A stretch of 64,000 nt of DNA, from contig NZ_JAAOJA010000003.1 of NCBI RefSeq assembly GCF_013184545.1, positions 434,001 through 498,000 of the forward strand. The letters are read 5' to 3'. Of the stretch, positions 26,512 through 36,498 are shown one piece after another. Below the pieces are notes generated by a model. It saw nothing but the letters and a program-made list of their open reading frames with translations, was not told where the DNA came from and searched no databases. This DNA is from Pseudomonas tumuqii. Lineage in GTDB: Bacteria > Pseudomonadota > Gammaproteobacteria > Pseudomonadales > Pseudomonadaceae. Both the position numbers and the translations under genes were made by a program. Every line of letters begins with the position of its first letter. The stretch's first letter is position 1.

Positions 26512-27956
26512 CAGTGAGCGCTCCCCGCCGCTGTGTACTGCGCAGCCGCATCGTATTCAGCCGGCTTGGCGGCACGCACGGTGCGGTAGGTGTTGTATGC
26601 CATCAACAGCATGCCGGTGACGAAGAACATGCCGCCGATCATGCGCACCACGAAACCAGGGTGGCTGGCTTCCAGTGCTTCGACGAAGGAGTAGGTGAGG
26701 GTGCCGTCTTCGTTGACTGCGCGCCACATCAGGCCCTGGGTGATGCCGTTGACCCACATCGAAGCGATGTAGAGCACGGTGCCGATAGTGGCCAGCCAGA
26801 AGTGCAGGTTGATCAGCGCGATGCTGTGCATCTGCTCGCGACCGTAGACTTTCGGGATCAGGTGATAGAGCGAGCCGATCGAGATCATCGCTACCCAGCC
26901 CAGAGCGCCGGCGTGTACGTGGCCGATGGTCCAGTCGGTGTAGTGCGAGAGCGCGTTGACGGTCTTGATCGCCATCATCGGGCCTTCGAAGGTGGACATG
27001 CCGTAGAAGGCCAGCGATACCACCAGAAAGCGCAGGATCGGGTCGGTGCGCAGCTTATGCCAGGCGCCCGACAGGCTCATCATGCCGTTGATCATGCCGC
27101 CCCAGCTCGGCGCCAGCAGAATCAGCGACATCGCCATGCCCAGCGATTGCGCCCAGTCCGGCAGCGCGGTGTAGTGCAGGTGGTGCGGACCGGCCCAGAT
27201 GTACAGGGTGATCAGCGCCCAGAAGTGCACGATCGACAGGCGATAGGAGTAGATCGGACGCTCGGCCTGCTTGGGCACGAAGTAGTACATCATCCCGAGG
27301 AAGCCGGTGGTCAGGAAGAAGCCCACGGCGTTGTGGCCGTACCACCACTGGATCATCGCGTCGGTCGCGCCGGAGTACATCGAGTACGACTTGAACAGGC
27401 TCACCGGCATGGCGGCGCTGTTGACGATGTGCAGCATTGCGGTGACCAGGATGAACGCGCCGTAGAACCAGTTGCCCACATAGATGTGCTTGGTCTTGCG
27501 CTTGACCACGGTACCGAAGAACACCACCGCGTAAGCGACCCAGACAATGGTGATCAGCACATCGATCGGCCATTCCAGCTCGGCGTATTCCTTGGTGCTG
27601 GTGTAACCCAGCGGCAGGGTGATGACGGCCAGCACGATCACTGCCTGCCAGCCCCAGAAGACGAAAGCGGCCAGGCCGTCGGAGATCAGGCGAGCCTGAC
27701 TGGTGCGTTGCACCACATAGAATGACGTGGCCATCAGTGCGCATCCGCCGAAGGCGAAGATCACCGCGTTGGTGTGCAAGGGGCGCAGACGGCCGAAGCT
27801 CGTCCATTCCATTCCCAGGTTGAGTTCCGGCCACACCAGTTGTGCGGCAATGAACACACCTAGAAGCATGCCAATGACTCCCCAAATCACCGTCATCACG
27901 GCGAATTGGCGTACCACCTTGTAGTTATAAGCAGTCTGACTGATTGCTGTGCTCAT
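26511..27956 (-). CDS. ccoN1: Cbb3 oxidase catalytic subunit CcoN (first operon)
   Basis: 481 residues from the ATG at 27956 ([15 protein letters not shown]). Twelve or more helices with histidine-bearing motifs of the haem-copper oxidases: [14 protein letters not shown] (low-spin haem), [14 protein letters not shown] (CuB), [13 protein letters not shown] and [14 protein letters not shown]. It reduces O2 to water with very high affinity and pumps protons. It heads the ccoN-O-Q-P operon. Its central and C-terminal coding region is strikingly similar at DNA level to the second copy at 30036, more so than the 5' end. Confidence 0.95.
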   Translation of the reverse strand: MSTAISQTAYNYKVVRQFAVMTVIWGVIGMLLGVFIAAQLVWPELNLGMEWTSFGRLRPLHTNAVIFAFGGCALMATSFYVVQRTSQARLISDGLAAFVFWGWQAVIVLAVITLPLGYTSTKEYAELEWPIDVLITIVWVAYAVVFFGTVVKRKTKHIYVGNWFYGAFILVTAMLHIVNSAAMPVSLFKSYSMYSGATDAMIQWWYGHNAVGFFLTTGFLGMMYYFVPKQAERPIYSYRLSIVHFWALITLYIWAGPHHLHYTALPDWAQSLGMAMSLILLAPSWGGMINGMMSLSGAWHKLRTDPILRFLVVSLAFYGMSTFEGPMMAIKTVNALSHYTDWTIGHVHAGALGWVAMISIGSLYHLIPKVYGREQMHSIALINLHFWLATIGTVLYIASMWVNGITQGLMWRAVNEDGTLTYSFVEALEASHPGFVVRMIGGMFFVTGMLLMAYNTYRTVRAAKPAEYDAAAQYTAAGSAH

Positions 27957-28309
27957 GCTGGGTTCCACGGTTAATGGATTTTCATAGGGGCAAAAATCGG
28001 CGGCAAGTATGGAGAAGGCAGGTAGCCATTGCAACGCTGCAGACCCATCGGGTCGTGCCTTCAAGGGCTTTCGGCAAGGGTTTCGCGGGTGCTCTGCAGC
28101 GTCTTGTCGACAACTGGAAAAGCAGCGCGAAGAGGGTCTTGCCCCGAGTTATGGCGGCTGGCGACTGCTGGCAAGCTTAACTCAAATCAAGAAATGACCA
28201 AGCCGTAGCGAGTTGATGCGACGTTGCGTCGCACCTGCGGCGGGTTGGCAGGAGGCGGGTTGGTAGAGGGGTTGGCGACAGCACGCTGTCGCCAATCTTG
28301 CGTAAAGGG
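27957..28309 (-). promoter_or_regulatory. ccoN1 leader with imperfect Anr-like box at 28177-28190
   Basis: 353 nt without a gene, between ccoP2 and ccoN1. Read on the minus strand, 28190-28177 is TTGATTTGAGTTAA: a perfect left Anr half-site and a degraded right half (GTTAA instead of ATCAA). A CATAAC element stands about 28153-28148, correctly placed for a class II Anr start near 28142. That leaves a leader of about 185 nt. The weak site fits the mostly constitutive behaviour of Cco1 in P. aeruginosa. No riboswitch was recognised. Confidence 0.45.
28272..28295 (-). terminator. Hairpin after the second cco operon
   Basis: Perfect 11-bp stem (TTGGCGACAGC / GCTGTCGCCAA) with a 2-nt loop, 14 nt behind the ccoP2 stop. 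No T tract follows, so it may work as a 3' end stabiliser or a Rho-assisted stop before the ccoN1 promoter. Confidence 0.5.
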
Positions 28310-29242
28310 TTACTCGGCTCGCTGTTGCCCCTGGCTCAGGCTCAGCACATAGGCGGCCAGCAGGTGCACCTTGTCGTTACCCAGGTACTGCTCCTGGGCC
28401 GGCATCTGACCGTTACGGCCGTGGCGGATGGTCTGCTGCATCTGCACCAGGCTGCTGCCGTAGATCCAGCCGGCGGACTTGGTCAGGTCGGGCGCGCCGA
28501 GCATGGCCATGCCTTTGCCTTCTGCACCGTGGCAGGCCTGGCAATTGCTGGCGAATATCTGCGCACCCTGCTGCAGGTCGAAGGACTTGTCGGCAGGCAG
28601 TGGCAGGCCGGCCAGATCATGGCGCACGTAAGCCGCCACCTGTTGCACGCCTTCCTCGCCAATCGCCTGGCCCCACGCCGGCATCATGCCCATGCGGCCA
28701 TTGAGGATGCTGGCCTTGATCGCGGCAGGCTCGCCGCCCCAGCGCCAATGGTTGTCGGTCAGGTTGGGGAAGCCCGCCGCACCCTTGGCATCGGAGCCAT
28801 GGCAAACCGAGCAGTAGGTGGCGAACATGCGGCCGCCCATTTTCAGCGCCTGCGGGTCTTTAGCCACCTCTTCCAGGGGCATGGCCGCATATTTGGCGAA
28901 GATCGGTCCGTACAGCTCATCGGCCTGATCCACTTCGCGTTGCCACTGGGCAACCTGGGTCCAGCCATCTTCGTAGCCCGGCAGCACACCTTTCCAGTTA
29001 CCCAGGCCGGGGTAGAGCACCAGGTAGCCGACGGAAAAGATTAGCGTGCCGATGAACAACATGAACCACCACTTGGGCAGGGGATTGTCATATTCCTCGA
29101 TGCCATCGAAGGAGTGACCCATGGTCTGCTCGGTCTCGCTCTTGTGCGTTTCGCTCTTGCGGGTCGCGAAAATCAGCCAGAACAGGGCGAGCAGGGTGCC
29201 AACGGTCAGCAGGGTTACATACCAGCTCCAGAAGGTACTCAT
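28310..29242 (-). CDS. ccoP2: Cbb3 oxidase subunit CcoP (second operon), dihaem cytochrome c
   Basis: 310 residues. Same plan as ccoP1: two N-terminal helices and two c-type haems (CSVCH, CQACH). The N-terminal 80 residues are nearly the same as ccoP1 ([19 protein letters not shown]), while the loop before the first haem and the C-terminal tail (LSQGQQRAE) differ. Last gene of the second, Anr-boxed operon. Confidence 0.94.
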   Translation of the reverse strand: MSTFWSWYVTLLTVGTLLALFWLIFATRKSETHKSETEQTMGHSFDGIEEYDNPLPKWWFMLFIGTLIFSVGYLVLYPGLGNWKGVLPGYEDGWTQVAQWQREVDQADELYGPIFAKYAAMPLEEVAKDPQALKMGGRMFATYCSVCHGSDAKGAAGFPNLTDNHWRWGGEPAAIKASILNGRMGMMPAWGQAIGEEGVQQVAAYVRHDLAGLPLPADKSFDLQQGAQIFASNCQACHGAEGKGMAMLGAPDLTKSAGWIYGSSLVQMQQTIRHGRNGQMPAQEQYLGNDKVHLLAAYVLSLSQGQQRAE

Positions 29243-29424
29243 GGGGTGTTGCTCCTCGATGCAGCAGACATGGGTTCATCGGCAAAAGGCAGCAGCGCGG
29301 CCTCGTCGAACGCGGCGCGACGCTTGCTGCTGTAAGCCCAGAGCGTCACGCAGACGAAGGACAGCAGTACCAGTGCCGTACCTATGCCGCGAATAGTGCC
29401 GATATCAATGGTTGCGAATGACAT
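29239..29424 (-). CDS. ccoQ2: Cbb3 oxidase subunit CcoQ (second operon)
   Basis: 61 residues, one membrane helix ([19 protein letters not shown]), then [20 protein letters not shown]. Overlaps ccoP2 by 4 nt and follows ccoO2 by 3 nt. Confidence 0.9.
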   Translation of the reverse strand: MSFATIDIGTIRGIGTALVLLSFVCVTLWAYSSKRRAAFDEAALLPFADEPMSAASRSNTP

Positions 29425-29427
29425 GGC

Positions 29428-30036
29428 CTACCTCTTGTTCTTGACGGCAGTGCCGAGCACTTGCAGGTAGGCGACCATGGCATCCATCTCGCTTTTGCCC
29501 TTGACCGCCTCGGCGGCGCCGGCGATGTCCTCGTCGCTGTAAGGCACGCCAACCGTGCGCAGCGCCTTGAACTTGGCGGCGGTGTCCTTGCCATCCAGGG
29601 TGTTGTCCACCAGCCACGGGTAGGACGGCATCTTCGATTCCGGCACCACGTTGCGCGGGTTGTACAGGTGGGCACGGTGCCACTCGTCCGAGTAGCGGCC
29701 GCCGACCCGGGCCAGATCCGGCCCGGTGCGCTTGGAACCCCAGAGGAAGGGGTGGTCGTAGACGCTTTCACCGGCGACCGAGTAGTGGCCGTAACGCTCG
29801 GTTTCGGCACGGAACGGGCGGATCATCTGCGAATGGCAGCCGACGCAGCCTTCGCGGATGTAGATGTCGCGGCCTTCCAGTTGCAGTGCGGTGTAGGGCT
29901 TGAGGCCGGCCACCGGCTCATTGGTGACGTCTTGGAAGAACAGCGGGACGATCTGGGTCAGGCCGCCGATGCTGACGGCGAGCACCATCATCAGGGCCAT
30001 CAGGCCGATATTCTTCTCGAGTATTTCGTGTCTCAT
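29428..30036 (-). CDS. ccoO2: Cbb3 oxidase subunit CcoO (second operon), monohaem cytochrome c
   Basis: 202 residues, the same length as ccoO1 and very similar ([12 protein letters not shown] haem site, N-terminal anchor, [13 protein letters not shown]). Differences cluster in the C-terminal 60 residues ([19 protein letters not shown]). Start overlaps the ccoN2 stop by one base. Confidence 0.95.
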   Translation of the reverse strand: MRHEILEKNIGLMALMMVLAVSIGGLTQIVPLFFQDVTNEPVAGLKPYTALQLEGRDIYIREGCVGCHSQMIRPFRAETERYGHYSVAGESVYDHPFLWGSKRTGPDLARVGGRYSDEWHRAHLYNPRNVVPESKMPSYPWLVDNTLDGKDTAAKFKALRTVGVPYSDEDIAGAAEAVKGKSEMDAMVAYLQVLGTAVKNKR

Positions 30037-31475
30037 CAGTGGGCTCCTTCAACCGAATACTGTGCAGCGGCTTCCAGTTCGGCGGCCTTGGCATGACGCA
30101 CGGTCTGCCAGACGTTCCAGGCCATCACCAGCATGCCGCTGAAGAAGATCGCGCCGCCAATCAGCCGCACCAGAAAGCCGGGGTGGCTGGCTTCCAAGGC
30201 TTCGACGAAGGAGTAGGTGAGGGTGCCGTCTTCGTTGACTGCACGCCACATCAGGCCCTGGGCGATGCCGTTGACCCACATCGAGGCGATATAGAGCACG
30301 GTGCCGATGGTGGCCAGCCAGAAATGCACGTTGATCAGGCCGATGCTGTGCATCTCGGCGCGGCCGAAAACCTTGGGAATCAAGTGATAGAGCGAACCGA
30401 TCGAGACCATGGCCACCCAGCCGAGGGCGCCGGCATGGACGTGGCCGATGGTCCAGTCGGTGTAGTGCGAGAGCGCGTTGACGGTCTTGATCGCCATCAT
30501 CGGGCCTTCGAAGGTGGACATGCCATAGAAGGCCAGGGACACCACCAAGAAGCGCAGGATCGGGTCGGTGCGCAACTTATGCCAGGCGCCCGAGAGGGTC
30601 ATCATGCCGTTGATCATGCCGCCCCAACTCGGTGCCAGCAGAATCAGCGACATCACCATGCCCAGGCTCTGGGCCCAGTCCGGCAGCGCGGTGTAGTGCA
30701 GGTGGTGCGGGCCGGCCCAGATGTACACGGCAATCAGCGCCCAGAAGTGCACGATCGACAGGCGATAGGAATACACCGGACGCTGGGCCTGCTTGGGCAC
30801 GAAGTAGTACATCATGCCGAGGAAGCCGGCGGTCAGGAAGAAGCCCACCGCGTTGTGCCCGTACCACCACTGGATCATCGCATCGGTCGCCCCGGCATAG
30901 GCCGAGTAGGACTTGGTCAAGGTCACCGGAATGGCCATGTTGTTGACCAGGTGCAGGATGGCCACGGTGAGGATGAAACCGCCGAAGAACCAGTTGCCCA
31001 CATAGATGTGGCTGACCTTGCGTTTCATGATCGTGCCGAAAAACACGATGGCATAGCTGACCCAGACCAGGGTGATCAGAATGTCGATCGGCCATTCCAG
31101 TTCCGCGTATTCCTTGGAGCTGGTGTAGCCAAGCGGCAGACTGATGGCCGCCAGCAGGATTACCGCCTGCCAACCCCAGAAGGTGAAGGCCGCCAGCTTG
31201 GGCGCGAACAGGGTAGCCTGGGAGGTGCGTTGCACCGCGTAGTAGCTGGTGGCAAACAGCGCACAACCGCCGAAGGCGAAGATCACTGCGTTGGTGTGCA
31301 ACGGGCGCAGGCGACCGAAGCTGGTCCAGGGTAGGTCGAAGTTGAGCGCGGGCCAGGCTAGTTGCGAGGCGATCAGTACGCCGACCGCCATCCCGACTAT
31401 GCCCCACACCACCGTCATGATGGCGAACTGGCGCACCACCTTGTAGTTGTAGGCGGAACTGATTGTAGTGTTCAT
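30036..31475 (-). CDS. ccoN2: Cbb3 oxidase catalytic subunit CcoN (second operon)
   Basis: 479 residues from the ATG at 31475 ([14 protein letters not shown]). Same haem-copper motifs as ccoN1, with a more divergent N-terminal 80 residues. Driven from a promoter whose perfect Anr box (31605-31618) lies inside the start of the divergent hydrolase gene. In P. aeruginosa the second cbb3 operon is the one induced by Anr under low oxygen, which agrees. Confidence 0.95.
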   Translation of the reverse strand: MNTTISSAYNYKVVRQFAIMTVVWGIVGMAVGVLIASQLAWPALNFDLPWTSFGRLRPLHTNAVIFAFGGCALFATSYYAVQRTSQATLFAPKLAAFTFWGWQAVILLAAISLPLGYTSSKEYAELEWPIDILITLVWVSYAIVFFGTIMKRKVSHIYVGNWFFGGFILTVAILHLVNNMAIPVTLTKSYSAYAGATDAMIQWWYGHNAVGFFLTAGFLGMMYYFVPKQAQRPVYSYRLSIVHFWALIAVYIWAGPHHLHYTALPDWAQSLGMVMSLILLAPSWGGMINGMMTLSGAWHKLRTDPILRFLVVSLAFYGMSTFEGPMMAIKTVNALSHYTDWTIGHVHAGALGWVAMVSIGSLYHLIPKVFGRAEMHSIGLINVHFWLATIGTVLYIASMWVNGIAQGLMWRAVNEDGTLTYSFVEALEASHPGFLVRLIGGAIFFSGMLVMAWNVWQTVRHAKAAELEAAAQYSVEGAH

Positions 31476-31579
31476 GTCTGGGTTTCCATCCACGGTTATG
31501 GGCAGATCATTCAAAACAGTTGGCCTCGCGCGAGCGTGAGCGGTGACGCAGGCCGAAGGACTTCTAAAGCGAGGTAAGC

Positions 31580-32260
31580 ATGGGCAAAGGGCAAAGTGCC
31601 GGTATTGACCCGGGTCAATGCGCACAGCCGCCGGGGCGAGACGAGTGGCTGTGGAATCGGCCTGTCGCGGCGACGCAAGCCACCTTGGTATTCGCCCATG
31701 GCGCCGGCGCGCCAATGGACAGCGAATTCATGACGCAGATGGCGGAAATGCTGGCCGCACGCGGGGTTTCGGTGCTGCGCTTCGAGTTCGACTACATGGC
31801 CGCACGTCGCCTGGATGGCAAGAAACGCCCCCCAAATCCACAGGCCAAACTGCTGGAAACGTGGCGCGGGGTGTATGCCCAGGTGCGCCAACAAGTCGCA
31901 GGGCCGCTGGCCATCGGCGGCAAGTCGATGGGCGGACGCATGGCCAGCTTGCTCGCCGACGAACTGGGCGCCGCGGCGCTGGTCTGCCTGGGTTATCCGT
32001 TCTATGCCGTTGGCAAACCGGACAAGCCCCGCATCGCGCACCTGGCCGAACTGCACACGCCGACCCTGATCGTCCAGGGCGAACGCGACGCCCTGGGCGA
32101 CCGGCAGACGGTGGCCGGTTATCAATTGTCCACGGCGATAACGCTGCACTGGCTGGCGAGTGGTGACCACGACCTCAAACCGCTCAAGCGCTCAGGCTTC
32201 AGTCACGAACAGCATATGCAGGCCGCGGCGGATGCGCTGGCAGGGTTTCTGGTGCGCTAA
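31580..32260 (+). CDS. KANL3/YqiA-like alpha/beta hydrolase
   Basis: 226 residues; ATG at 31580 with GCGAGG 5 nt before it. Alpha/beta-hydrolase features: [11 protein letters not shown] (oxyanion strand-turn), nucleophile serine in [10 protein letters not shown] (G-x-S-x-G variant), acid in QGERDALGD and histidine in [12 protein letters not shown]. Proteins with AHGAGA and GKSMGGR are the small dienelactone-hydrolase-like KAT8-complex-subunit-3-like family, with unknown substrates. The gene is divergent from ccoN2 by 104 nt. A palindromic Anr box occupies codons 9-13, so the 5' end of this gene doubles as oxidase promoter DNA. Confidence 0.85.
   Translation: MGKGQSAGIDPGQCAQPPGRDEWLWNRPVAATQATLVFAHGAGAPMDSEFMTQMAEMLAARGVSVLRFEFDYMAARRLDGKKRPPNPQAKLLETWRGVYAQVRQQVAGPLAIGGKSMGGRMASLLADELGAAALVCLGYPFYAVGKPDKPRIAHLAELHTPTLIVQGERDALGDRQTVAGYQLSTAITLHWLASGDHDLKPLKRSGFSHEQHMQAAADALAGFLVR
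31605..31618 (-). promoter_or_regulatory. Perfect Anr box for ccoN2, inside the divergent hydrolase gene
   Basis: TTGACCCGGGTCAA, a complete dyad. A class II arrangement places the ccoN2 transcript start near 31570 with a leader of about 95 nt. On the other strand the site lies in codons 9-13 of the hydrolase, so it cannot drive that full gene from -41.5. Confidence 0.75.
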
Positions 32261-32285
32261 GGGCGCCAGCCAGGCTGGCAGTTGA

Positions 32286-33224
32286 TCAGGGGCGACGGTC
32301 AAGCCTGGCGGGTTCTTGAATGGCTGCGTCGGGCGCTTTCGCAGCCGTGCCCGGTCGGACTACCAGCCACAGGGCGATGGCGATCAAGACACCGCCATAC
32401 AGGTAGGCCCAGGACAGCGGTTCATCGAGGAGCAGGGCGCCCCACAACACGCCGAACGGCGGGATCAGGAAGGTGGTGGTCGATGCCTTGATCGGGCCGA
32501 TATCGGTCAGCAGGCGGAAGTACAACACGTAGGCGAAGGCCGTGCAGATGAGCCCCAGACCGGCCAGGGACAGCCACACCTCGAGGCCGCCCCAGCTGGC
32601 TGGCGGTTGCCCGATCAAGCTGCCGGCGAACAGGGGCAGGAGGAACAGGCTGGCACCGCAGAGGCTGCTGAACGCGGTCAGGCGATTGTCCAGGCCGCCT
32701 TGTTGGCCGATCCAGCGCCGGGTGAGAAAGCCGGCAAAACCATAGCAGGTGGTGGCGATCAGGCAGGCAGCGGCGCCGAGCAGCAGTTGCTGATCAACTT
32801 CGACTGGACCGGTCCGGGTCAACACGGCGACACCAAACAAGCCCAGCGCCACCCCCGCGGCCTTGCTCAACGTCAGCGCCTCGGCGAAGAACAGCATGCC
32901 GATCAACACGCCCATCATCGGCGTGGTGGCGTTGAAAATCGCCGAGTAACCGGCTGGCAGCACCAGCGCCGCCAGGCAATACATGGCCGATGGCAGGCCC
33001 GCATTGATCACGCCAAGCACCAGGCATTGCTTGAGCTTGCCGCGAAAGTCCCACTGCACCCGCATGATCAGCAGAATCGCGAGCAGGCCGAGGGCGCCCA
33101 GGCTGGCGCGAAAAAAGGCGGTCGGCATGCTGCCGAGCACGGGGGCAATGATGCGCATGAACAGAAAGCTCGCGCCCCAGATGGCGGCGAGCACCAACAG
33201 GCGCAACAGGTCGGCGAGGCGCAC
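32286..33224 (-). CDS. EamA/DMT-family metabolite exporter
   Basis: 312 residues from a GTG at 33224, preferred over the TTG at 33236 because GGAG stands 6 nt before the GTG. Ten predicted helices in two EamA repeats (LAAIWGASFLFMRI... and GFAGFLTRRWIG...). The second repeat ends GALLLDEPLSWAYLYGG, the usual DMT signature. Family members export amino acids or other small metabolites across the inner membrane; the substrate is unknown. Convergent with the hydrolase gene, 25 nt apart. Confidence 0.85.
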   Translation of the reverse strand: MRLADLLRLLVLAAIWGASFLFMRIIAPVLGSMPTAFFRASLGALGLLAILLIMRVQWDFRGKLKQCLVLGVINAGLPSAMYCLAALVLPAGYSAIFNATTPMMGVLIGMLFFAEALTLSKAAGVALGLFGVAVLTRTGPVEVDQQLLLGAAACLIATTCYGFAGFLTRRWIGQQGGLDNRLTAFSSLCGASLFLLPLFAGSLIGQPPASWGGLEVWLSLAGLGLICTAFAYVLYFRLLTDIGPIKASTTTFLIPPFGVLWGALLLDEPLSWAYLYGGVLIAIALWLVVRPGTAAKAPDAAIQEPARLDRRP

Positions 33225-33499
33225 GAGCCACTCCAAATCGATTCGGGGCGAGCAGTGTTGCCGGGCATGCCGGGCAAGGCAATGCGAAAGTGGCTTTTAA
33301 ATGGCCAGGTATCCGTTCACTGTTGATCCAGACCGCGACCTTGTAGGGCTCGCAACAGTTAACGGGTGCAGAGTCTTTCAATTGGCACGAACGCCAATGT
33401 TTCGCAGTTTGCGACCTTTGCCGGCTTTTCCTCGGTGTCACCACTGGCTAAGCTCGGCAGTCCGTACAAGTCGCTTCATTTGTCACTAGGGGTTTACCC

Positions 33500-35224
33500 A
33501 TGCCGCAGCAATGGCCCGCCAGCGCTATCGCCACGCTTATTCTTGACGGTTTCGACGATTATCGTGAGCAGTTCCGTCAGATCACCAACGGGGCCCGGGT
33601 GCGCTTCGAGCAGGCGCAGTGGCAGGAAATCCAGCGCGCCGCGGCCGCCCGGATCGCCCTTTATGAAGAATTCGTCAGCGAAGTCAGTCAGCGCCTGCAT
33701 GCGGCCTATCCGTCCGAGGTGCTGCTGGATGTGGCGCAGTGGCCGCTGGTCAAGTCGGCCTACATCACCTTGATCGACGTGCGTTGCGACGACGAGCTGG
33801 CGGAAACCTGGTTCAACTCGATCTTCTGCGGGCTGTTCAGCCATGATCAGATCAACGATGGCTGCATGTTCATTCACACCACGCGTCCGGCGCTACGCGC
33901 CAATACCCCAGAGCCGCTAACCCGGGTTTATCACCCCCAGGGCAATATCGAACGGGCGCTGCGGCAGATCTTCGAGGACTACCGGTTCGAAGTGGCTTAC
34001 GAAAACTCCGAGCGAGATCTGCAGCGCCTGGTCAAGCAGATGCGCGAAAACCTGCCGGACTGGGTGTGCAAGGATCCGGAACTGAGCATCGAGCTGTTCT
34101 CCTCGCGGCTGTATCGCAACAAGGGTGCTTATCTGGTCGGGCGGATCAATACCTGTGACGAACAATGGCCGCTGGTGATTCCGTTTCTGCACCGGGAAGG
34201 TCAGGGGATCCAGATCGATACGCTGATTACCGATGAAGCGGAGGTGTCGATCATCTTCTCCTTCACCCGTTCCTATTTCATGGTGCGGGTCGGCTACCCG
34301 GCGGAGTTCGTCGGCTTTCTCAAACGCATCCTGCCGGGCAAGCATGTCGCCGAGCTGTACACCTCGATCGGCTTCTACAAGCAGGGCAAGTCGGAGTTCT
34401 ACCGCGCCCTGATCAATCACCTGGCCAGCACCGACGACAAGTTCGTCATGGCGCCCGGGGTGCGCGGCATGGTCATGAGCGTATTCACCCTGACCGGCTT
34501 CAATACCGTGTTCAAGATCATCAAGGATCGTTTCGCGCCGTCGAAGAACGTCGATCGCGCCACTGTGATCGAGAAATACCGCTTGGTAAAAGCCGTCGAC
34601 CGGGTCGGTCGCATGGCCGATACCCAGGAGTTCGCCGATTTCCGCTTCCCGCTCAGCAAGTTCGAGCCGCAGTGTCTGGCCGAGTTGCTGGAGGTGGCGC
34701 CGTCGACCGTCGAGGTCGACGGCGATACCGTGCTGGTGCGTCACTGCTGGACCGAGCGGCGTATGACTCCGCTGAACCTGTATGTCGAAAATGCCAGCGA
34801 AGCCCAGGTGCGCGAAGCGCTCGACGATTACGGCCTGGCGATCAAGCAGTTGGCCGCCGCCAATATCTTCCCCGGCGACATGCTGCTGAAGAACTTTGGC
34901 GTCACCCGCCACGGCCGGGTGGTGTTCTACGATTACGACGAAATCTGCTTCCTTACCGAGGTCAATTTCCGGCATATCCCGCCGCCGCGCTACCCGGAGG
35001 ATGAGATGGCCTCCGAGCCCTGGTATTCCGTGGCGCCGCTGGACGTATTTCCCGAGGAGTTCCCGCCTTTCCTGTTCGCCGATATGAAGCAGCGTCGCTT
35101 GTTCAGCCAATTGCACGGTGAACTGTATGACGCCGATTACTGGAAAAGCCTGCAGGACGCGATTCGCGCCGGTAAGGTGATCGACGTGTTTCCGTACCGA
35201 CGTAGAACCGAGCAGGTCGAGTAG
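33500..35224 (+). CDS. aceK: Isocitrate dehydrogenase kinase/phosphatase
   Basis: 574 residues, ATG at 33500 with TAGGGG upstream. The ATP loop APGVRGM (318-324) is the characteristic AceK substitute for a kinase glycine loop, and [22 protein letters not shown] carries the catalytic and metal-binding aspartates. AceK phosphorylates isocitrate dehydrogenase to push carbon into the glyoxylate shunt and also removes the phosphate. In enterobacteria it is in the aceBAK operon, while here it stands alone, as in other pseudomonads. Confidence 0.95.
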   Translation: MPQQWPASAIATLILDGFDDYREQFRQITNGARVRFEQAQWQEIQRAAAARIALYEEFVSEVSQRLHAAYPSEVLLDVAQWPLVKSAYITLIDVRCDDELAETWFNSIFCGLFSHDQINDGCMFIHTTRPALRANTPEPLTRVYHPQGNIERALRQIFEDYRFEVAYENSERDLQRLVKQMRENLPDWVCKDPELSIELFSSRLYRNKGAYLVGRINTCDEQWPLVIPFLHREGQGIQIDTLITDEAEVSIIFSFTRSYFMVRVGYPAEFVGFLKRILPGKHVAELYTSIGFYKQGKSEFYRALINHLASTDDKFVMAPGVRGMVMSVFTLTGFNTVFKIIKDRFAPSKNVDRATVIEKYRLVKAVDRVGRMADTQEFADFRFPLSKFEPQCLAELLEVAPSTVEVDGDTVLVRHCWTERRMTPLNLYVENASEAQVREALDDYGLAIKQLAAANIFPGDMLLKNFGVTRHGRVVFYDYDEICFLTEVNFRHIPPPRYPEDEMASEPWYSVAPLDVFPEEFPPFLFADMKQRRLFSQLHGELYDADYWKSLQDAIRAGKVIDVFPYRRRTEQVE

Positions 35225-35298
35225 GGCTGGCCCGGGTCAACGAGGCCGCTGCCACTGGTTGCGTGCCTTGGCCGACAGCCGGTCATGTTCAGGGCTGT

Positions 35299-35312
35299 TT
35301 GATTTGCATCAA
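35299..35312 (+). promoter_or_regulatory. Perfect consensus Anr box before the 44-codon gene
   Basis: TTGATTTGCATCAA matches TTGAT-N4-ATCAA in all ten defined positions and is the best Anr site in the window. At -41.5 it predicts transcription from about 35347, with TAATCT at 35334-35339 in the -10 position. The next gene starts at 35398, giving a leader of about 50 nt. It lies 75 nt after the aceK stop. Confidence 0.85.
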
Positions 35313-35397
35313 GCGTCTGCAAGTGCGCTGGGTTAATCTACTCTGACAGAAGGTGCTCTCGAGCGCCTTGTCGAAGTCCTTGGCAGGAGGGAATGCC

Positions 35398-35532
35398 ATG
35401 ATCGCCAAGTTGCATAACGCCTTACACGACCTGCTGGTTGCCCTGGGTTTGCTTGATCGGCCGAAACTGCAACCTGTGCCGGTGCGTGATGACGACCAGC
35501 GCCGCCCTCAAGCGCCGCGCCGACGCCGCTGA
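35398..35532 (+). CDS. 44-residue protein, likely Anr-controlled
   Basis: ATG at 35398 behind a very strong AGGAGG 7 nt upstream, TGA at 35530-35532. The N-terminal half is amphipathic and hydrophobic (IAKLHNALHDLLVALGLL), the middle Pro/Val-rich, and the end strongly basic (QAPRRRR). That pattern fits a peripheral membrane or nucleic-acid contact, or a small regulator of another protein. The case that it is a real gene rests on the perfect Anr box, a well-placed -10, the Shine-Dalgarno and the short leader. No homologue is known to me. Confidence 0.7.
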   Translation: MIAKLHNALHDLLVALGLLDRPKLQPVPVRDDDQRRPQAPRRRR

Positions 35533-35629
35533 TATGTCAGGTTGCCAAGGATGGGCTTTAGCTCACCCAGCGCATTGACCGGCAACCGCCATTCATCGGC
35601 AGCACACATTGAGCTGGTCCACAGCCAAG

Positions 35630-36364
35630 CTAAGTCAGTTGTGGGTGGTCGGTGAACCACCCTGCGATCAACTCGCGCATGCGTTCACCGGAAAAGCTCG
35701 GGAAGTGCCCGCCATGTACGGTGCGTACCGGTAGTTGGCGAAGCCGCGCGAGGCTCTTCGCGTAACCCTGCAGATTCGAGTGATAGATATTCTCAACCAG
35801 CGGCCCGTCGTAGAGGATGTCGCCGGAAAACAACGTCTGCGTCGCCGCCTCCCACAGGCTGATCCCGCCGGGTGAATGACCCGGGGTATGCAGCACCTGC
35901 AATACCCGGTCGCCCAACTCCAGCACATCACCGTCCTCGATCAATCGCGTTGCGGGCGCAGCCCTGACCCGGTACTCGGCGTAGCACAGCGGGCAATCCG
36001 GATGCGCCTCGAACATGTCGTCGCCGACGAAGTCCCTGGCCAGGGTATTGGTTCCGGTCGGCGCGGCGAGGATTTCCGCTTCGGCGGGATGCACCAGGCG
36101 TTCGGCGAACTCGTGATGGCGGGCGATATGGTCGAAGTGGGTATGACTGGCCACCGCCAGCAATGGCCGCTCGGTGAGCCAGGGCAATTGCTCGCGCAGG
36201 CTGACCAGGCCGGAGCCGGAGTCGATCAATGCGTCCCGGTCACGTCCTCGCACATGCCACAGGTTGCAGCGGTAGAAGGGCCGTATGTAGGGCTCGTGGA
36301 TCAGTGCGACGCCATCCTGCAGGTGACGCACCTCGAACCAGCTGTCGCGGCTGACGATTTTCAT
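35630..36364 (-). CDS. Metallo-beta-lactamase-fold hydrolase
   Basis: 244 residues from the ATG at 36364, with GGAG 8 nt upstream. The metal motif HTHFDH is at 74-79 (family H-x-H-x-D-H), with later ligands in LHTPGHSPGG, FSGDILYDG and VHGGH. Such proteins are glyoxalase-II-like thioesterases or lactonases with two metals. It is the last gene of the guanidino-compound cluster, 134 nt after the decarboxylase, so it may act on a pathway side product. The substrate is not known. Confidence 0.85.
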   Translation of the reverse strand: MKIVSRDSWFEVRHLQDGVALIHEPYIRPFYRCNLWHVRGRDRDALIDSGSGLVSLREQLPWLTERPLLAVASHTHFDHIARHHEFAERLVHPAEAEILAAPTGTNTLARDFVGDDMFEAHPDCPLCYAEYRVRAAPATRLIEDGDVLELGDRVLQVLHTPGHSPGGISLWEAATQTLFSGDILYDGPLVENIYHSNLQGYAKSLARLRQLPVRTVHGGHFPSFSGERMRELIAGWFTDHPQLT

Positions 36365-36390
36365 CCTGGATGCTCCGTGTGGCGCGTACT

Positions 36391-36408
36391 GGTGGGCTGA
36401 GGCCCACC
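36391..36408 (-). repeat. Small hairpin between the decarboxylase and MBL genes
   Basis: Perfect 7-bp stem (GGTGGGC / GCCCACC) with a TGAG loop, in the 134-nt gap. It could slow or attenuate transcription into the hydrolase gene. No T tract; weak evidence. Confidence 0.3.
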
Positions 36409-36498
36409 TAAGTATCAGGCCATCTGCGTCCGCGGTACCAGCACCCAGCGGCGCAGCACTGCCAGTTACGCCCTCGGGTACGCCCTGAGGTCGTGCGT

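Noticed and set aside
26514..27725. Plus-strand frames opposite ccoN1 (and the similar one opposite ccoN2 at 30039-31334)
   Set aside because: Both are shadows of the conserved ccoN genes. Their mutual similarity only reflects ccoN1-ccoN2 similarity.
27957..28309. Small genes in the ccoP2-ccoN1 gap
   Set aside because: Short plus-strand frames start inside ccoN1 or lack ribosome-binding sites; the region reads as leader and promoter DNA.
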